Shown: in pieces, positions 1 through 13,500 of the stretch | How positions within the stretch are numbered: position 1 is the stretch's first letter | How the letters are laid out: each line of letters begins with the position of its first letter | Assembly: GCF_947507565.1 (NCBI RefSeq) | Contig: NC_089182.1 | Span: forward strand, 2,232,001 to 2,296,000 | From: Oscarella lobularis | Taxonomy: Eukaryota; Porifera; Homoscleromorpha; Homosclerophorida; Oscarellidae | Reading direction: 5' to 3' | Length of the DNA: 64,000 nucleotides | Position numbers and translations under genes: made by a program | Notes under the pieces: generated by a model | Told to the model about the DNA's origin: nothing | The model's input: the letters and a program-made list of their open reading frames with translations, nothing else | Databases searched by the model: none

Positions 1-603
1 AGAATTGGCCGCAAAGGGCATTGGGAGTCTACTCTAAAGACATTTTATCGCTCTTTGGAGGCAAAAAGCGAACGGATGCGTAGTAACGACAATAAGCTTG
101 GTCAGCAAAATCTAGGTGATACATGCCGCCTCTATAACGTACGGGCATCACGGAACGTGCGCTACACTTAGTGGGATGCGTGTGTACTAGCTACGAGTAG
201 TAAAACGCTGTATTCAGCCACTTAAGTATTGTATGGTGTCTGCCTGTGTTAAGTATATAGAGAATTTCAAATTTTCACCTTCTGACGACACTTGTTGAGC
301 AGGCACTTGGCCGTGGTCCTGTTTTTGTTCGCCATCTGGTTCCAATGTCAAGATTTCATTGGCGTTTCGTACTTTACCCGAATGAAGACGCTTTTCATTG
401 TTGGACTTTGGGAAAAAAACGATTCGTTTATGAAGAACTCTGTCCTCCCCCCTCTTCGCTCACTTTCGCATACTGCATCATATCCAAACACTCTTTCATT
501 GTATCGATCATACCCTAGAGACAACTTAGGTTCTCTTTCTCTCTGGAAACCAATAGACAGACCTGTGACGTTTCACTGAATATTTGGACACGCTGTCCAG
601 GGG
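1..603. other. Left edge, no supported gene
   Basis: I see no convincing coding exon on either strand here. The one longer plus-strand frame (292-579) has no recognisable domain or splice context. If the OSBPL9/11-type gene to the right continued into a lipid-binding ORD domain it would have to pass through this stretch on the minus strand, but I find no ORD signature here. Confidence 0.5.
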
Positions 604-606
604 AAA

Positions 607-1370
607 TTAATTAATAAACAGAGATAGAATTTCTAGAACTTGCTCTACAAATCGCTCCCTTACGTCTCCAAGCTCGGCGCCCATTCGACCGATTCTCGCT
701 TGCAGCTTCGCAATTTGTTCAACGAGAAGCTTGTGATAGCCCGTCGCTTCGAGAAGTCGTCGCTCGACGTCGATCGGCGATACAGCGTCCATCGAATGAG
801 GGCTCGCCGCACTCGCTCTCTAAAGACAAAAGAATCGCTTTTCAATGCTCAATGACGAAGACGGGGGGCGAAGGCGCGCATACTTCGAACGGCTGGGCGT
901 GATGAGAAATCGCCTCCTCGAGCGAAGCGATCCATTCGTCTCTTTCCTGAGTGTCTCGCGCTGCGTCGTAAAATCATAGAATGCGTGCTGTAGCACCAAT
1001 TCCGGCGCTGACCTTGGAAGTGGAACGTCTTGTGGTCGCAACTGATCGTGAACGTGCTGTCGTCTTCGTCGTCGATTCCGATAATGGCTCCCTAGAGCGT
1101 AGGGATCGATTATCTGCTTCTCTCGGTCTCGATTCCGAGGGTTTACTCGAAGTCTCAAGCAGCCTCGTCTTGATCCTTTCATCATCTTCTCTTTGGACTG
1201 TACGAGAGGAGGAGATCGATGGACGTGTGAGCTCGACTGTCTCATGATCTCACCGTATAGTAGGACAGGAGGCCGGAATCGCGATCGAGAACGAACCAAC
1301 GGTACTGCCAGCCTTGTACGACGTTGGTCCACTTCGATAAAGGCCCTTCGAGGCCTTGATTCGACGTCAT
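607..1370 (-). CDS. OSBPL9/11-type PH-domain protein, short form
   Basis: A minus-strand gene of about five small exons starting with ATG at 1370. The first exon encodes a PH-domain start ([20 protein letters not shown]), very close to the amino terminus of oxysterol-binding-protein-related ORP9/ORP11. Following exons give [14 protein letters not shown], then [17 protein letters not shown], then [11 protein letters not shown], so the whole PH domain is rebuilt across introns of about 50 bp. The last exon (609-809) encodes a helical segment ([19 protein letters not shown]) that lines up with the coiled coil after the ORP9 PH domain, then stops at 607. In the family the PH domain binds Golgi or late-endosomal phosphoinositides and a C-terminal ORD transfers lipid. 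The ORD is not visible in this window, so this is either a PH-only gene or one that continues by an exon I could not find. Family assignment is firm; the 3' end is not. Confidence 0.72.
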
Positions 1371-1454
1371 TACGGCTTACAGTGTTGTCCGATTTTACGC
1401 GTGTTTGCGCTTACTGCGCCGCGTAGTGCGCACCTCAAGTGCGGAAGTAGCAAA

Positions 1455-1493
1455 TCATATATATATACTGTATATATACGTATATATCCAAAC
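1455..1493. repeat. TA-rich palindromic tract
   Basis: Alternating AT/TA sequence between the 3' end of the large adhesion gene and the start of the PH-domain gene. It is low-complexity and could form a hairpin. It may lie in the shared short 5'/3' flank; no function is claimed. Confidence 0.6.
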
Positions 1494-1531
1494 TTAATTA
1501 TTGACGCAAATTATTTCGAATGTATCTCATC

Positions 1532-4500
1532 CTAATACTGGCTGTCATCATACAGAGCAGAAGCTAACTGCTTCTTCTCTTGTCGCTTTCGCCGTGCGGC
1601 TTCAGTGGCAAACTTTGACGAGCCTCTTGCAGATTCTTGCAATTCCGACCCAAAGTACCTTTTGTAGTAGTCATCACTTTCCAAATCAGGCAGATCAACC
1701 TTGTCTGGTTGAAAGAACGTGACCTTTCGTCTGAGATCACCGGTACGAGGATGCTCATCCAAAAGTGACTCCGTGGAATGATTCACGGGCTTGAGCTGCG
1801 AGAAACGATTTAACGCCTCGGCAGAGAGCGACGCTTGAGCGCTGCTTCCATACTGCTGCAAAAAAAGAATCAAAATCAGTGCACGCGTATTCAAAATGGG
1901 GAAACGCGTACCGAATCTCCGTGCTTGCCTGGTTCCGGGTGAGGAGCCCAAGTGGACATGTGACCCGCGTCGTACGTCGGATCCCACCAGGGCGTGCGGA
2001 AAGTGCGGCCCATTATAGGATCCGCTCCCACCATGTGTTTCAATTCCATTTCGTTTGTAACTCCTACATCATTGTACACATAAATTGCATTTGGTAATAT
2101 ACTGTGGGTTCTCTCTCCTTACCTCCTTTCGCCGCATCAGCCAAATCCGCTTCGTGCATCGATGCTCGAGTGCTCGGAGTGCTTCCCGGAGTGACAAGTG
2201 ATTTGCTCTGCTGCTGACGTCGCCTAAAGACAAATCGTGACTTCCCTACTAGATTCATTTATATTATCAGATCTCACCTTGAACGTTTGCTCCTCTTGCC
2301 GCCACGCTTCCAAAGGCAGCAAATGCAAAGGAGTAAAACGGCAAAAACAACCACGCCAGATACTGTACCAATTATTGCCAAACCAGTAGAAGTTTCAAAA
2401 AAGTTCTCCTTTGGCGGTTGGAACTGAGTAACGTTGACTACGTCGTAATGGAAATCCTGGGAAATTTCCGTTTTCAGCTGTAGAATAAGCGGCACGACTT
2501 GAGAAGAGATAAAAATACTTCTCTTCTCCGCGTCTGCCTTCGATATCGTGTGGTCGGCATTCGCAGCAATATCGACGACGTAAAAAACGAGCTTCACCGT
2601 AACTTCGTCGTCGCCACTACGCCGCACAGACTTGAACAGAGTTTCCTCGTGAACTTTCGCCGTTCCTCCAGATGCCGTTCCCAGCGCCGCCAGCAGATCG
2701 CTCGACGACGAATTATATCGCTCTCGAGTCAAATGATCCAAAAAGACGACGACGAGATGATCGCCCGAATAGACGTCCACGTAAATCGTCGTATTGGCCG
2801 AAGCCACCGAATTGGGATCGCGATCTCTTGCTTGCACGACCAACGAATATTTTCCGGGCGTCGGCTGCGGCGCATTAAAAAAGAACTCGCCGTCACTTTT
2901 AACGCTCGAAAAATCCCTCGCCGTCGAGCGAACGTCGTCGCGAGCGACATCGTAGACGACTTCGCCGTTCGTGCCGCTGTCCGCGTCCGTCGCCTTCACG
3001 ACGAACAGCGTATCGAAGAAATTCGTCTCGGCCGAGTAGACTTCGCACGCGTACGCCGACGACGCGAACACGGGCGCGTTGTCGTTCGCGTCGGTCACGC
3101 GAACGGTGACGAGCAATCGATCGCGACGCGGTGGAATCCACTTCTCGGCGGGCACGGTGACGACAACGTAGAGCTTGCCCTCGCGATAGCGCTCGTAGTC
3201 GACCGTTTCCTTTACGGTCAATAGAGCGTTGGAGTCGACGTCAAACAAGCGGGCAAAGTTCGCCTGTCCAGGAAACGCTTCAATCGAGTACGAGCAATTC
3301 CATTCCCGGCATTTTTGTTTGCTCGCACAACTACCGTCGCGATTGTAGTCTGGCACCTCCGCTTCGTACGCCTTCAAAACCCGCGGCAATTTCGCGTCTT
3401 CGGCGATGGTTACATTCGACAGGTCGGATCCGACGAATACCGGCGGACACAGCTCCAGCTCGACAGTGACGACGACGCGAGCCGTGTCGTCGAGCGGCGG
3501 AACGCCGTCGTCGACGACAACGGCGACGAAATCGTAGACATAGATCGGCCGGGGCACCGATTCGTAGCCGATCGTCGTTCGAATAATTCCCGACGTCTCG
3601 TTCACTTCAAATGCTCGAGAATCGTTGCCGCGAAGAGAATAACGAAGCATCTGATCTCGACGACGATTCGGAATGCGATTGTCCTCGTCGAATGCGATCA
3701 AATCGAGAATCGGCGTGCCGTTCGAAAATCCGTACGGCGCCGAAATGTTGTACGTCGACTGAGAAAATTTCGGAGCGAATTCGTTTGGATCGGGATGTTG
3801 AACGACAGTGATGACGACGTCGACAAAGTCCTGCCGATTCGTGTCGTCGATGACTCGTACTGTGACGACGAGGACGGTGACGTGAATCGGAGGAACGGAG
3901 TGGGCGCTCAGCAATCCCGTATCGGGAACGATGCTCATATAAGCCGTTCCGTTGCCGCTGACTATATTGTAGGTGAGTTTGTCGCCGTCTTTATCGGTGG
4001 CGGACACGTCGATGATGCGCTGCGGAAAGGAGGCGTTCGTTATGAGCATTCCCTTGTATGGTAGATTTGGGTCAAAACGAGGTGGGTCTTCGACGTTGAG
4101 GACGTCGACGTTCACAGTTACCTTAGCAGGGAATATGCCGCCGTCTGATGCGCGGACGGCAAGTGAATAGGAGGTCCTTTTCGCGTAGTCGAGAGTATTC
4201 ACCAAAGTTATATCACCGGAATTCCAATCAATACTGAATGTTCTGCCATCGTTTCCTCCGTCAAACTCGTATGAAATGGTAGACAAGCCATCGGGATCGT
4301 ACGCTTGCACGTGAGTGACGACGTGGTCCACCGGAGCGCTTTCGCTCAAACTAATGCGATAGTCGGAATGCAGGAACCGAGGCGGGTTATCGTTCACGTT
4401 CACAACTTCGATTTCCTGAACGGCAATTGCTTCCCGATTCGGCCACGCCGTTTCTCTAGCAACGACGGTCAAAAAATAGCGCGTTTGGGTTTCATAATCA

Positions 4501-7500
4501 AGAGATTTTTCCAGACGAATGAGTCCGGAATTACTGCCAATAGAGAATGTCGAACCGACGTTTCCACCTTGAATCCTATATGTTACTTGACTGTTGACGG
4601 CATCATCCTTGTCCTCTGCCGTCAAGGATGCAACAGACACATCCGTTCTCGAATCTTCGCTAATGCTTGCTACAGAAGGAGATTGAAACTGGGGTCCATT
4701 ATCATTCACGTCTGATACCGTTACGTCCAATAGGGCGGTAGCACTCTTCCGTACGATACTATCGTCGGCAGCCGTCACAGTCACGCTATAAGAATCTTTC
4801 GTCTCCCGATCCAAAGCCTTTACCAGCCAAACCGTACCGCCAACCGAATCAATTGCAAACGAGCCGTCCCCATTGCCGGCAGTCAGTTCGTACGTCACAC
4901 GACCCTGTCGACCGCCGTCGCGGTCCGTCGCACTAAACGTTGCCAAAAGCGAGCCAATAGCCAAATCTTCGGGCACGGTTTCCGTAATTGTCGACTTGAC
5001 AAATCTCGGCGCGTGTTCGTTCACGGGAAGAACGTGAACAACGACGGATGCGTTGGAAAAATGAAGAGCGGTATCGATGCAACTGATCGACAAGACGAAA
5101 TGCGATCGATCTTCGTAGTCGAGCTGACTCGTAGTCTCAATCACACCCGAAGAATTCAATAGAAAATCTCCTTTGGGGTCGCCGTCGTCGATACTATAGC
5201 GAAGCAATCCGCTGTCAGACGAGTCGGCATCGGTGCAAGCGACTCGGCCCACGACCGCCCCCGCCGTCGTATTTTCCGTCACGTTGACGACGTACAAAGC
5301 CGAATTAAATACCGGAGCGTTGTCGTTCACGTCGCCGATTCGAATGACGACGGACGCGTCGGCGGATCGTCGAAGCGCCGCTTCTTCGTCGTTGTCGACC
5401 GCTTCGACTGTCAAACTGTATTGCGCTTTCGTCTCCCGATCGACGGCGTTTCGAAGCCAAACTCCGCCCGAATATGAATTGATCGCGAACGCGTCGCCGT
5501 CGTTGCCGTCGATTATGTCGTAGGTAACCTCGCCTTGTTTGCCGCCATCTGGATCGACGGCCGAAACGAAGGTGACGTACGTTCCGACGGGACGATTTTC
5601 CGCTATTGTCGTGTTGTACATCTTCGACGAAAACATCGGCGCGAATTCGTTGACGGGAAGAATGTCGATTATAACGGTAGCGACGTCGCTTCGATGAAGA
5701 GAATCGAAGCAGATAACGGTCAACGTAAAAGAGTCGATACTTTCGTAGTCGAGCAGACGATTCGTCCTAATCGTTCCGTTGAGATCGACAGCAAAGCTTC
5801 CGTTCGCATTGCCGCCTCCGACGACAAAACGAACGCCGTGGTCGTCCTCGTCCGTGCACGTCATCCGAGCAACCGACGATCCATTCGGCGCATTTTCCGA
5901 CACGTTGACGCGCGAGAGCGACGGCAGCAAAATCGGCGCATTATCGTTCGCGTCGAGAATTCGTATCGCAACGCGAATCGACGCCACTCTCCGAACGACG
6001 CCGTCGTCCGAAGCGACGACGGTCAAATTATACGCGGCGACGTTCTCGCGATCGAGCGCCACGCGAACCCAAAGTAGCCCCGTTCGCCTCTCGATCCCAA
6101 AAGTCCTCGCCTCGTTTCCCGACGTGATGTTATACGAAACGACGCCGTGCCGACCGCGATCCGCATCGATCGCCGTCAATCGCGCTACGTATCGTCCGAC
6201 GGCGACGTCCTCGCGCACGTTCACTTCGACAAACGATCCGTTTACGAACGCGGGACCGAAATCGTTGACGGGAAGTATCGCCACGGCTATCGAAGCGGAC
6301 GCATCGTGACCGACCGCATCCCGGCAGACGACGGGCAGAAGATAACTCGTCGTTTTTTCGAAATCCAACGAAGCGGCAACGCGAACGACTCCGGAACGAT
6401 CGATGATAAAATCCTTGACTTCGTCGTCGATGACGAGCGTCAATTTGCCGTCGTCGAGCGAATCCTTGTCCGTGCAAGTGACTTCGGTTACGACGGTGCC
6501 AGGCGTCGCCGTCTCGCGGACGGCGGCGGCGTAGACGGCGGGTTCGAAAATCGGATCGTTGTCGTTTACGTCGTCGAGTTCGACGACGAGCGACGCGAGC
6601 GAGGTTTTTCGCGACTGAGTGCCCTTGTCGCGCGCTTCGACGGCAAGCACGTGCGTCGCCGTTTGCTCGCGATCCAACAGTTTCGCCACCTGCACGACGC
6701 CGGATCGAACGTCGACGTGAAAATACGGCACGCTAGCGCTTTCCACGTCGCCGATCAAGACGAGACGAAACTCGACGTCGCCGGCGGCGTTCGCGTCCTC
6801 GTCGGTTGCGTTCAGTTCGACGAGAAACGTGCCGACGGACGCGTTTTCCGCGACGTGGACGATGTAGCTCGCTTTGTCGAAGACGGGTCGATGAGCGTTG
6901 ATCTCGACTTCGCACTTGAGTCCGGTCCAACCGGGCGACGTCGAACAGTCGCAGCCCGAGATCCGATTGCAGAAAGCGCCGTTTTGGCAACCGCAAGTGA
7001 AAGAGCAATCGAGACCGAATTTTCCCCTGTCGCAAGGCGTGCACGTCGTCGCGTCAGTCAAAACGTAGCCGACGTTGCAGGAGCAGACTGACGTGCCGTT
7101 CACGACGGCGCAGAGTTGACTGCAACCATCGTTGTGGCAAGGCGTTTCAACTAAAAAAAAGATTAAATCGTGAACAGACAGGGAAAAGCAATAGTTTTCA
7201 CCTCGGCAATCTCGTCCATTCGACTCGAGGCTGTAACCCGGGAAACAGCCGCAAGAATATGACCCGTTCGTATTATCACAAGTCTGCCGGCAATCGACGC
7301 CTCGTTCGCATTCGTTTATATCTAGAAATACCCAAAGGATCTCCCACCAGAATGTAGACGAAACTGCAGACGTACCTAAACACGATTTGCCGTCGTTGTC
7401 GTCCAATTCATATCCACTTCGACAAGAACAGGAATAATTGCCGGCCGTGTTGATGCACACCTGCTGGCAGTCACTACTCCCTTCCAAACACTCGTCGATA

Positions 7501-10500
7501 TCTACGCGAGACGACGACGTGAGAACAAAAAAATCGGTGGTCATTCAATCACCGTACCCAAACACTTGAGACCCTCGCTCCTGTATCCGTTCGGGCACGG
7601 ATCGCACGAAAATCCCGATTCCGGTGCCGCCTTGTCGCGACAGCCGCCCAAACACGGATCGTCGGCGCATCCGTCGCGATCCTCGTCGCATCGAACGCCG
7701 TCGTACGCGTCCGAACAGACGCACGGGAGAAAGAGCGTGCGAGTGGCGTCGTACGCCTCGTCGTCGCCGCCGAAATCACACGTTCCGTTGTTCGCGCAGT
7801 CGCATACTCGCACGTACGGCCAATACTCGGTCGACGCGCCGTCGGCGGTCGTCGCGATGATCTGAAATTGCCACGGGACCGCTTGTCGTATCGATGCCGG
7901 CGGCTCCCATTTGACGCTGCCGTTCGAATCGACGAACAATCCCGCGACGGGTTCGAGCAAGTTGTACGATACTCCGTCGGCGCTGCTTAGTTGGAATTCG
8001 ATTGACTGGCTCACCGTCACGTTTATCACTGACGGTCCTTTGACAGTCGGAGCGACTTTGCCTGAATAGAAATAGAAGAACTCAAATTGAGACAGGAGAG
8101 AGTTCTTCTTTCGTACGTACGTACCTAGTTCCTTTTTGTCCTCGGCAAATTGTCTTTCTGATTGCCGAGTTGCCGCGGCAAACGACGTGCTGCCCGTTCT
8201 GGCTGCGTCGTAGAAGCAGGCTCTGTCTCCGCCGCAGAGAGCTTCCACTTCGGCTAGAAAAGACGAATTGGCTATGACCGGTTGGCTGAAGTCGGGAAGA
8301 AACGTCGGATCGTTGTACGAGCTCGCGTTGAATCCAGGACGATAAGTAAAGAGAGACTCTTCCTCGCGTATTTTCCCTACAGAAAACAAAGCAACCGTTA
8401 CACATAAATAACGTCACAAATTTGCAGTATCTTACATTTTTCTCCGAACCAATAGAAATACTGTTCTTCCGTGAGATTTCTCGGCAGTATCGTTCCGTTG
8501 GGAATCAGAAAATCGTCCTCTATGTCGCCGTTGAACAATCCCAACAGCCCTCGCGTCCGATTGTAAAAGCGTCGCGGCACGGAAACGAACGTCGACGCCG
8601 CATTTCCGTCTTCGTTCGGAAGAAAGGCGACGCGAAGTCCGCTGGCAAAATTCACAAACAACGAGCCATTATAAGACGCCTCCAACGTCGCCGTCCCGTT
8701 AAACGTTCTCCCTTCGCCGACGGCCCAATCGCCGACGAACGTCTCGTTGCCGTCGACGTAGACGAGCAATTTGGTCGAACTGCCGAGCTCAACTTGAACC
8801 GTCGCCGAGCCCACCTGCTTCACGACGACGGCGGTGAAGACCGTCGCTCGAGCGCCGTTCGGTGCCGGCGCCGTTCGCGCTTGAATGTGAACGACGTCAT
8901 CGTTGCCGTCGTCGTCGCTGACGATGAGTAGATGATATTCGCCGAGACCGTTGAACGTGTAGTCGTTGCCGTCCAGCGTTTGCAAGTGCGGATCGCCGAA
9001 GATAAAGGCTATAAAGGTGAAAAAAAGAAATATTGTGAAATACGCTGAGTATTACCGATTGTACCTCCTTCCGGTGCAACGTAGTGTTCGCACGTAAGTT
9101 GGGGTCGTTTCTCCCTAAATAGATGACACAATGTCGAGTCACGACAACACCACTGTTCCGGTTGAAGATCGTCTTGGACGTAGAGGCGACTTTCGAAGAA
9201 GGCGTTGCGTCGGCTAAGACGACTCAGCCCCGAGAGTATACTATCGAAGACGAGACCGCCGAGCTCGTAGCAACAAGTCACTTCTCTATACTCGACGTCT
9301 GGAAAACTCAAATAAGCGCAAAAGATATTGCCGTCCCTGTGACGAAATCTAAACCGTGCGTCGAATATCGCTTGAAAAAATGTGCACGGACACGACGGAA
9401 GAGACGGCTCGAGCTCAAGTTCCAAGGGCAAGGAGGCTCCGGACACGGATATGGATATCGACGGCAGTGGTAGTACTTCGTCCTTATACCAGGCTAAACA
9501 TTCGCGATTGCCGACGACGACGGCGGCGGCGTCGGAGTCGACTCGAAACACGTACTTGCCGCGAACGTTCGGAACGTTGCCGAGCGTCGCGTCGATGTCG
9601 AAGACGGCGTCCGTCGTCGATGCTTCGTGATTGTAGTACGAGCGATAGTTGCCGGCGTTGTAGCCGACGACGACCGATTTTGAATGCCGATGGCTTGGCC
9701 ATTGGATCCCGTTCGACGGGTAGAGAAAGATGACGTACGATCTGACCGAATCGGTGACGAGGACGGCTTGAAAAGTGGCTTTCTGTAAGAAAACGGGCAA
9801 CGTCAAAAAAAACTATTGATTGATTGATTGATTTCTTTTTTTTATAGCGTACTTCTTCGTCTTGAAACTTGTCTCCTGTGAAGGGCGGAACGTTGCGCCA
9901 GGTGACTATCAGTGCCCAAGTGGCGGAAAATGGCCCGTCGGCGCGCGCGGAGCTATTTGTCACGTCGTCGCTAATTCTATCGAGAATAGCGACTTCGGTA
10001 GAATTGTCTCGCTTTCGGTCGTAATCCTGATAGTAGATGCCAGTGTCGTTGAAAAGACTTGAGTTGAGAGACGCTGACGTGTCGATATCTGTCCAAAAGG
10101 GAGCGATCAGAGGACGGGGAACCCAGGGAAAAGTCCTCGGGCTATAGGAGTTGAATCCTGCGCCAAACGAAATTAGACCATTCGTACCAATCTAAAAAAA
10201 AAGGAGAACATCGATCGTTATTTAATCAGAAAGACGTTGATGAATCGTACGCGAAGGCTGTGCCAAATCCTGTCGAAAAATAAGAATCCCAAGTGATCGT
10301 TGGCGTAGATGGGAGGAGAGAGCAAATCGTCGCCTGGCTCCAGCTTCTGATCGCCGAAATAAGTTCCGTAAGGATAGAGTCGAGCGTCGACGACTGGCGT
10401 AGGACTCGGACTGGGAAAATAATGCGACGTTGTCGTCATCGTCGTCATCAAAACGGACGAAAACACAGAGGACGACGAATAAACGCCGACAATAACTGTA

Positions 10501-13500
10501 GTAGAAGTCCGTAGAGAAGCCGAAGACGAACGAAGCAAAGTGGCGACTGAGATCTCGTCGGTTGATGACGAGAACAACGGTATATCAAAATTTGAAGTCG
10601 ATCTCGGCGACGACGGTGTTGAAACGATGAGCTCAGACAATGGTGCTGAAATAGCCGCTGAGAGGATAAGTCGACTGCTCGATTGCGCAGCAGTGGAGAC
10701 TAGTTCGGTGAAAGGAGTATCTCCAGGTGCCGTTGAACTTGACAAAATAGCCAAGCGACTACTTGACTCTGGAACGAAGACGGCACTTGCTGAAGAGAAA
10801 GTACTAAACTGGCTGCTTGACTGGGGCACGATAATACTGTCCGACGTCAAAATAGCAGTGGGACGTAGTTTTATGAATGAAGAATCTTGAGTCACTGTCG
10901 AATTAGCGACTGGAGTCACAGCATCAGTACTTCTTGACTGCTGCTCAAAGAAGACGGCACTTGACGATAATAGCAGTGCTGAAGAGAAACTGAATGGACT
11001 GCTTGACAGGGGCACGGCAATACTGACTGACGTCAAAGTAGCTGTAGGCAATAGCTCAATGAATGAAGAATCTTGAGACGCCGTCAAAGTCACACTAGTG
11101 GCAATCGAAACATCGAAAATTGAAGCTGTCGTGTCTGACGCGATTGCGTAACTAGTCGACCGCGCAGCGAAGACGGTACTTGATAATAGCGGTGTTGAAG
11201 AAAAACCAAACTGGCTGCTTGACTGAGGCTCGACGATACTGTCTGATGTCAACGTAGCAGTAGGCAATACCTCGACGAATGAAGAATATCGAAACGCCGT
11301 TGAAGTAGCGGCTGAAGTCACAGCGTCAGCAATTGAAACTGTGCTTGATACGGCTATGTGACTACTTGGCTGCTCAAACAAGACGGCACTTGAAAAGAAA
11401 CTAAACCCGCTGCTTGACCGCGGCACGACGATATTGTCTGACGTCAAAACAGCAGTAGGAAATAGCTCGACGACTGAAGAATTTTGGAGCACCGTCGAAG
11501 TAGCGGATGAAGTTACAACGTCAGCAACAATCGAAACCGATGCTGAAGGAAAGCTGAATTGGCTGCTTGACTGAAGCACGACGATACTGTTTGACGTCAA
11601 AGTAGCAGTAGGCAACATCTCGACGAATGAAGAATCTCGGAGCCCTGTCGTCAAAGCAGCGGCTGGAGTCACAACGTCAGCAATTGAAACTGCACTTGAT
11701 ACGACCAAGTAGCTACTTGACTGTGGAACAAGGACGCCACTTGATAATGGCGGTGCTGAAGAGAAAATAAATTGGCTGCTTGACTGGGGCCCAGCAATAT
11801 TGTCCGACGACAACACAGCAGTAGGAAATAGTTCGATGACTGAAGAATCTCGAGACACCATTGAAGTGGCGGCTGAAGTCACAACATCAGCAATAGAAAC
11901 TGTACTTGATACAGCTACGCGACTAGTTGACTGCTGAAAGACGACGGAACTTGATAATACCGATGCTGAAGGAAAACTGAATTGGCTGCTTGACTGGGGC
12001 CCAGCAATATTGTCTGACGACAACACAGCAGTAGGAAATAGTTCGATGACTGAAGAATCTCGAGACACCGTTGAAGTGGCGGCTGAAGTCACAACGTCAG
12101 CAATTGAAGCTGCACTTGATACGACCAAGTAGCTACTTGACTGTGGAACAAGGACGCCACTTGATAATAGCGGTGCTGAAGAAGAGAAAATAAATTGGCT
12201 GCTTGACTGGGGCCCAGCAATACTGTCCGACGACAACACAGCAGTAGGAAATAGCTCAATGACTGAAGAATCTCGAGACACCGTTGAAGTGGCGGCTGAA
12301 GTCACAACATCAGCAATAGAAACTGTACTTAATACAGCTACGCGACTAGTTGACTGCTGAAAGACGACGGAACTTGATAATACCGATGCTGAAGGAAAAC
12401 TGAATTGGCTGCTTGACTGGGGCCCAGCAATATTGTCTGACGACAACACAGCAGTAGGAAATAGTTCGATGACTGAAGAATCTCGAGACACCGTTGTCGA
12501 AGTAGCGGCTGAAGTCACAACGTCAGCAATTGAAGCTGCACTTGATATGACCAAGTCGCTACTTGACTGTGGAACAAGGACGCCACTTGATAATAGCGGT
12601 GCTGAAGAAGAGAAAATAAATTGGCTGCTTGACTGGGGCCCAGCAATACTGTCTGACGACAGCACAGCAGTAGGCAATACCTCAATGACTGAAGAATCTC
12701 GAGATACTGTCGACGTAGCGCCCGAAGTCACAACGTCAGCAGTAGATCTAGCTAGGCGACTAGTTGACTGCTCAAAGAAGACAGCACTTGAAAATCGGCT
12801 GCTTGACTGCAGCACGACGATGCCCCTGCTGACCTCTGGCGACGCAACCGAAGCTATGGCAACGGAAAGAGAAGAAGTCTCCAATGCCAGCGGAGCACTA
12901 GATGAGATCAACAAGTCACTGCTGGACTCCACAACCGTCGAAGCGCTAACGGGTCCAATCGACGAAACGCCGCTGGCAGAAGAGTACTCCACCGGAACAA
13001 AAACTGCTGTCTGCGTTTGGGAGGACCCCGGAATGCTGCTTGACGTTAAGACGCTCGTTTTGAAGACGCCGCTTATGACATCGATTGAGGAGCTCTTGAA
13101 GCTAACTTGTTCAGTAGAAGAAACGACGTTCGACGAGTCTGCGGTACCGCTGGAGGAAATGTAGGCGGTAAATTGTCGTTCGATTGATGACGTTGAATGG
13201 CGTAAACGACTCGTTGCGGAATCTTGTTCTGTGAAAGTCGAAGACGTCGTTGGCCTCACGTAGCTGCTGTATGCCACGCCACTGCTTCTAACAGATGGCG
13301 TAGAAACGTCGATAACAGACGTCTCTTCAAGTGACGAAGTAGCGCGATCTGCTTCTGCCGAAAGGGGCCGAGAAGGACTCGCTGTTGACACCGGAATAAT
13401 TGATTGGCTTGCACTGTAGCGCTGTTGTACAGACGTTGCACTTATGCTGTAGCTCGAAGTCGCGAGGTCGCTGGCAGCTGGCGTAGAAACAGCAATAGCA

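Noticed and set aside
292-579. Possible short secreted protein on the plus strand
   Set aside because: A weak hydrophobic start followed by low-information sequence, with no homology, splice or polyadenylation support.
2499-7091. Arg/Val-rich plus-strand frames opposite the cadherin repeats
   Set aside because: Antisense shadows; the minus-strand frame has clear cadherin motifs throughout.
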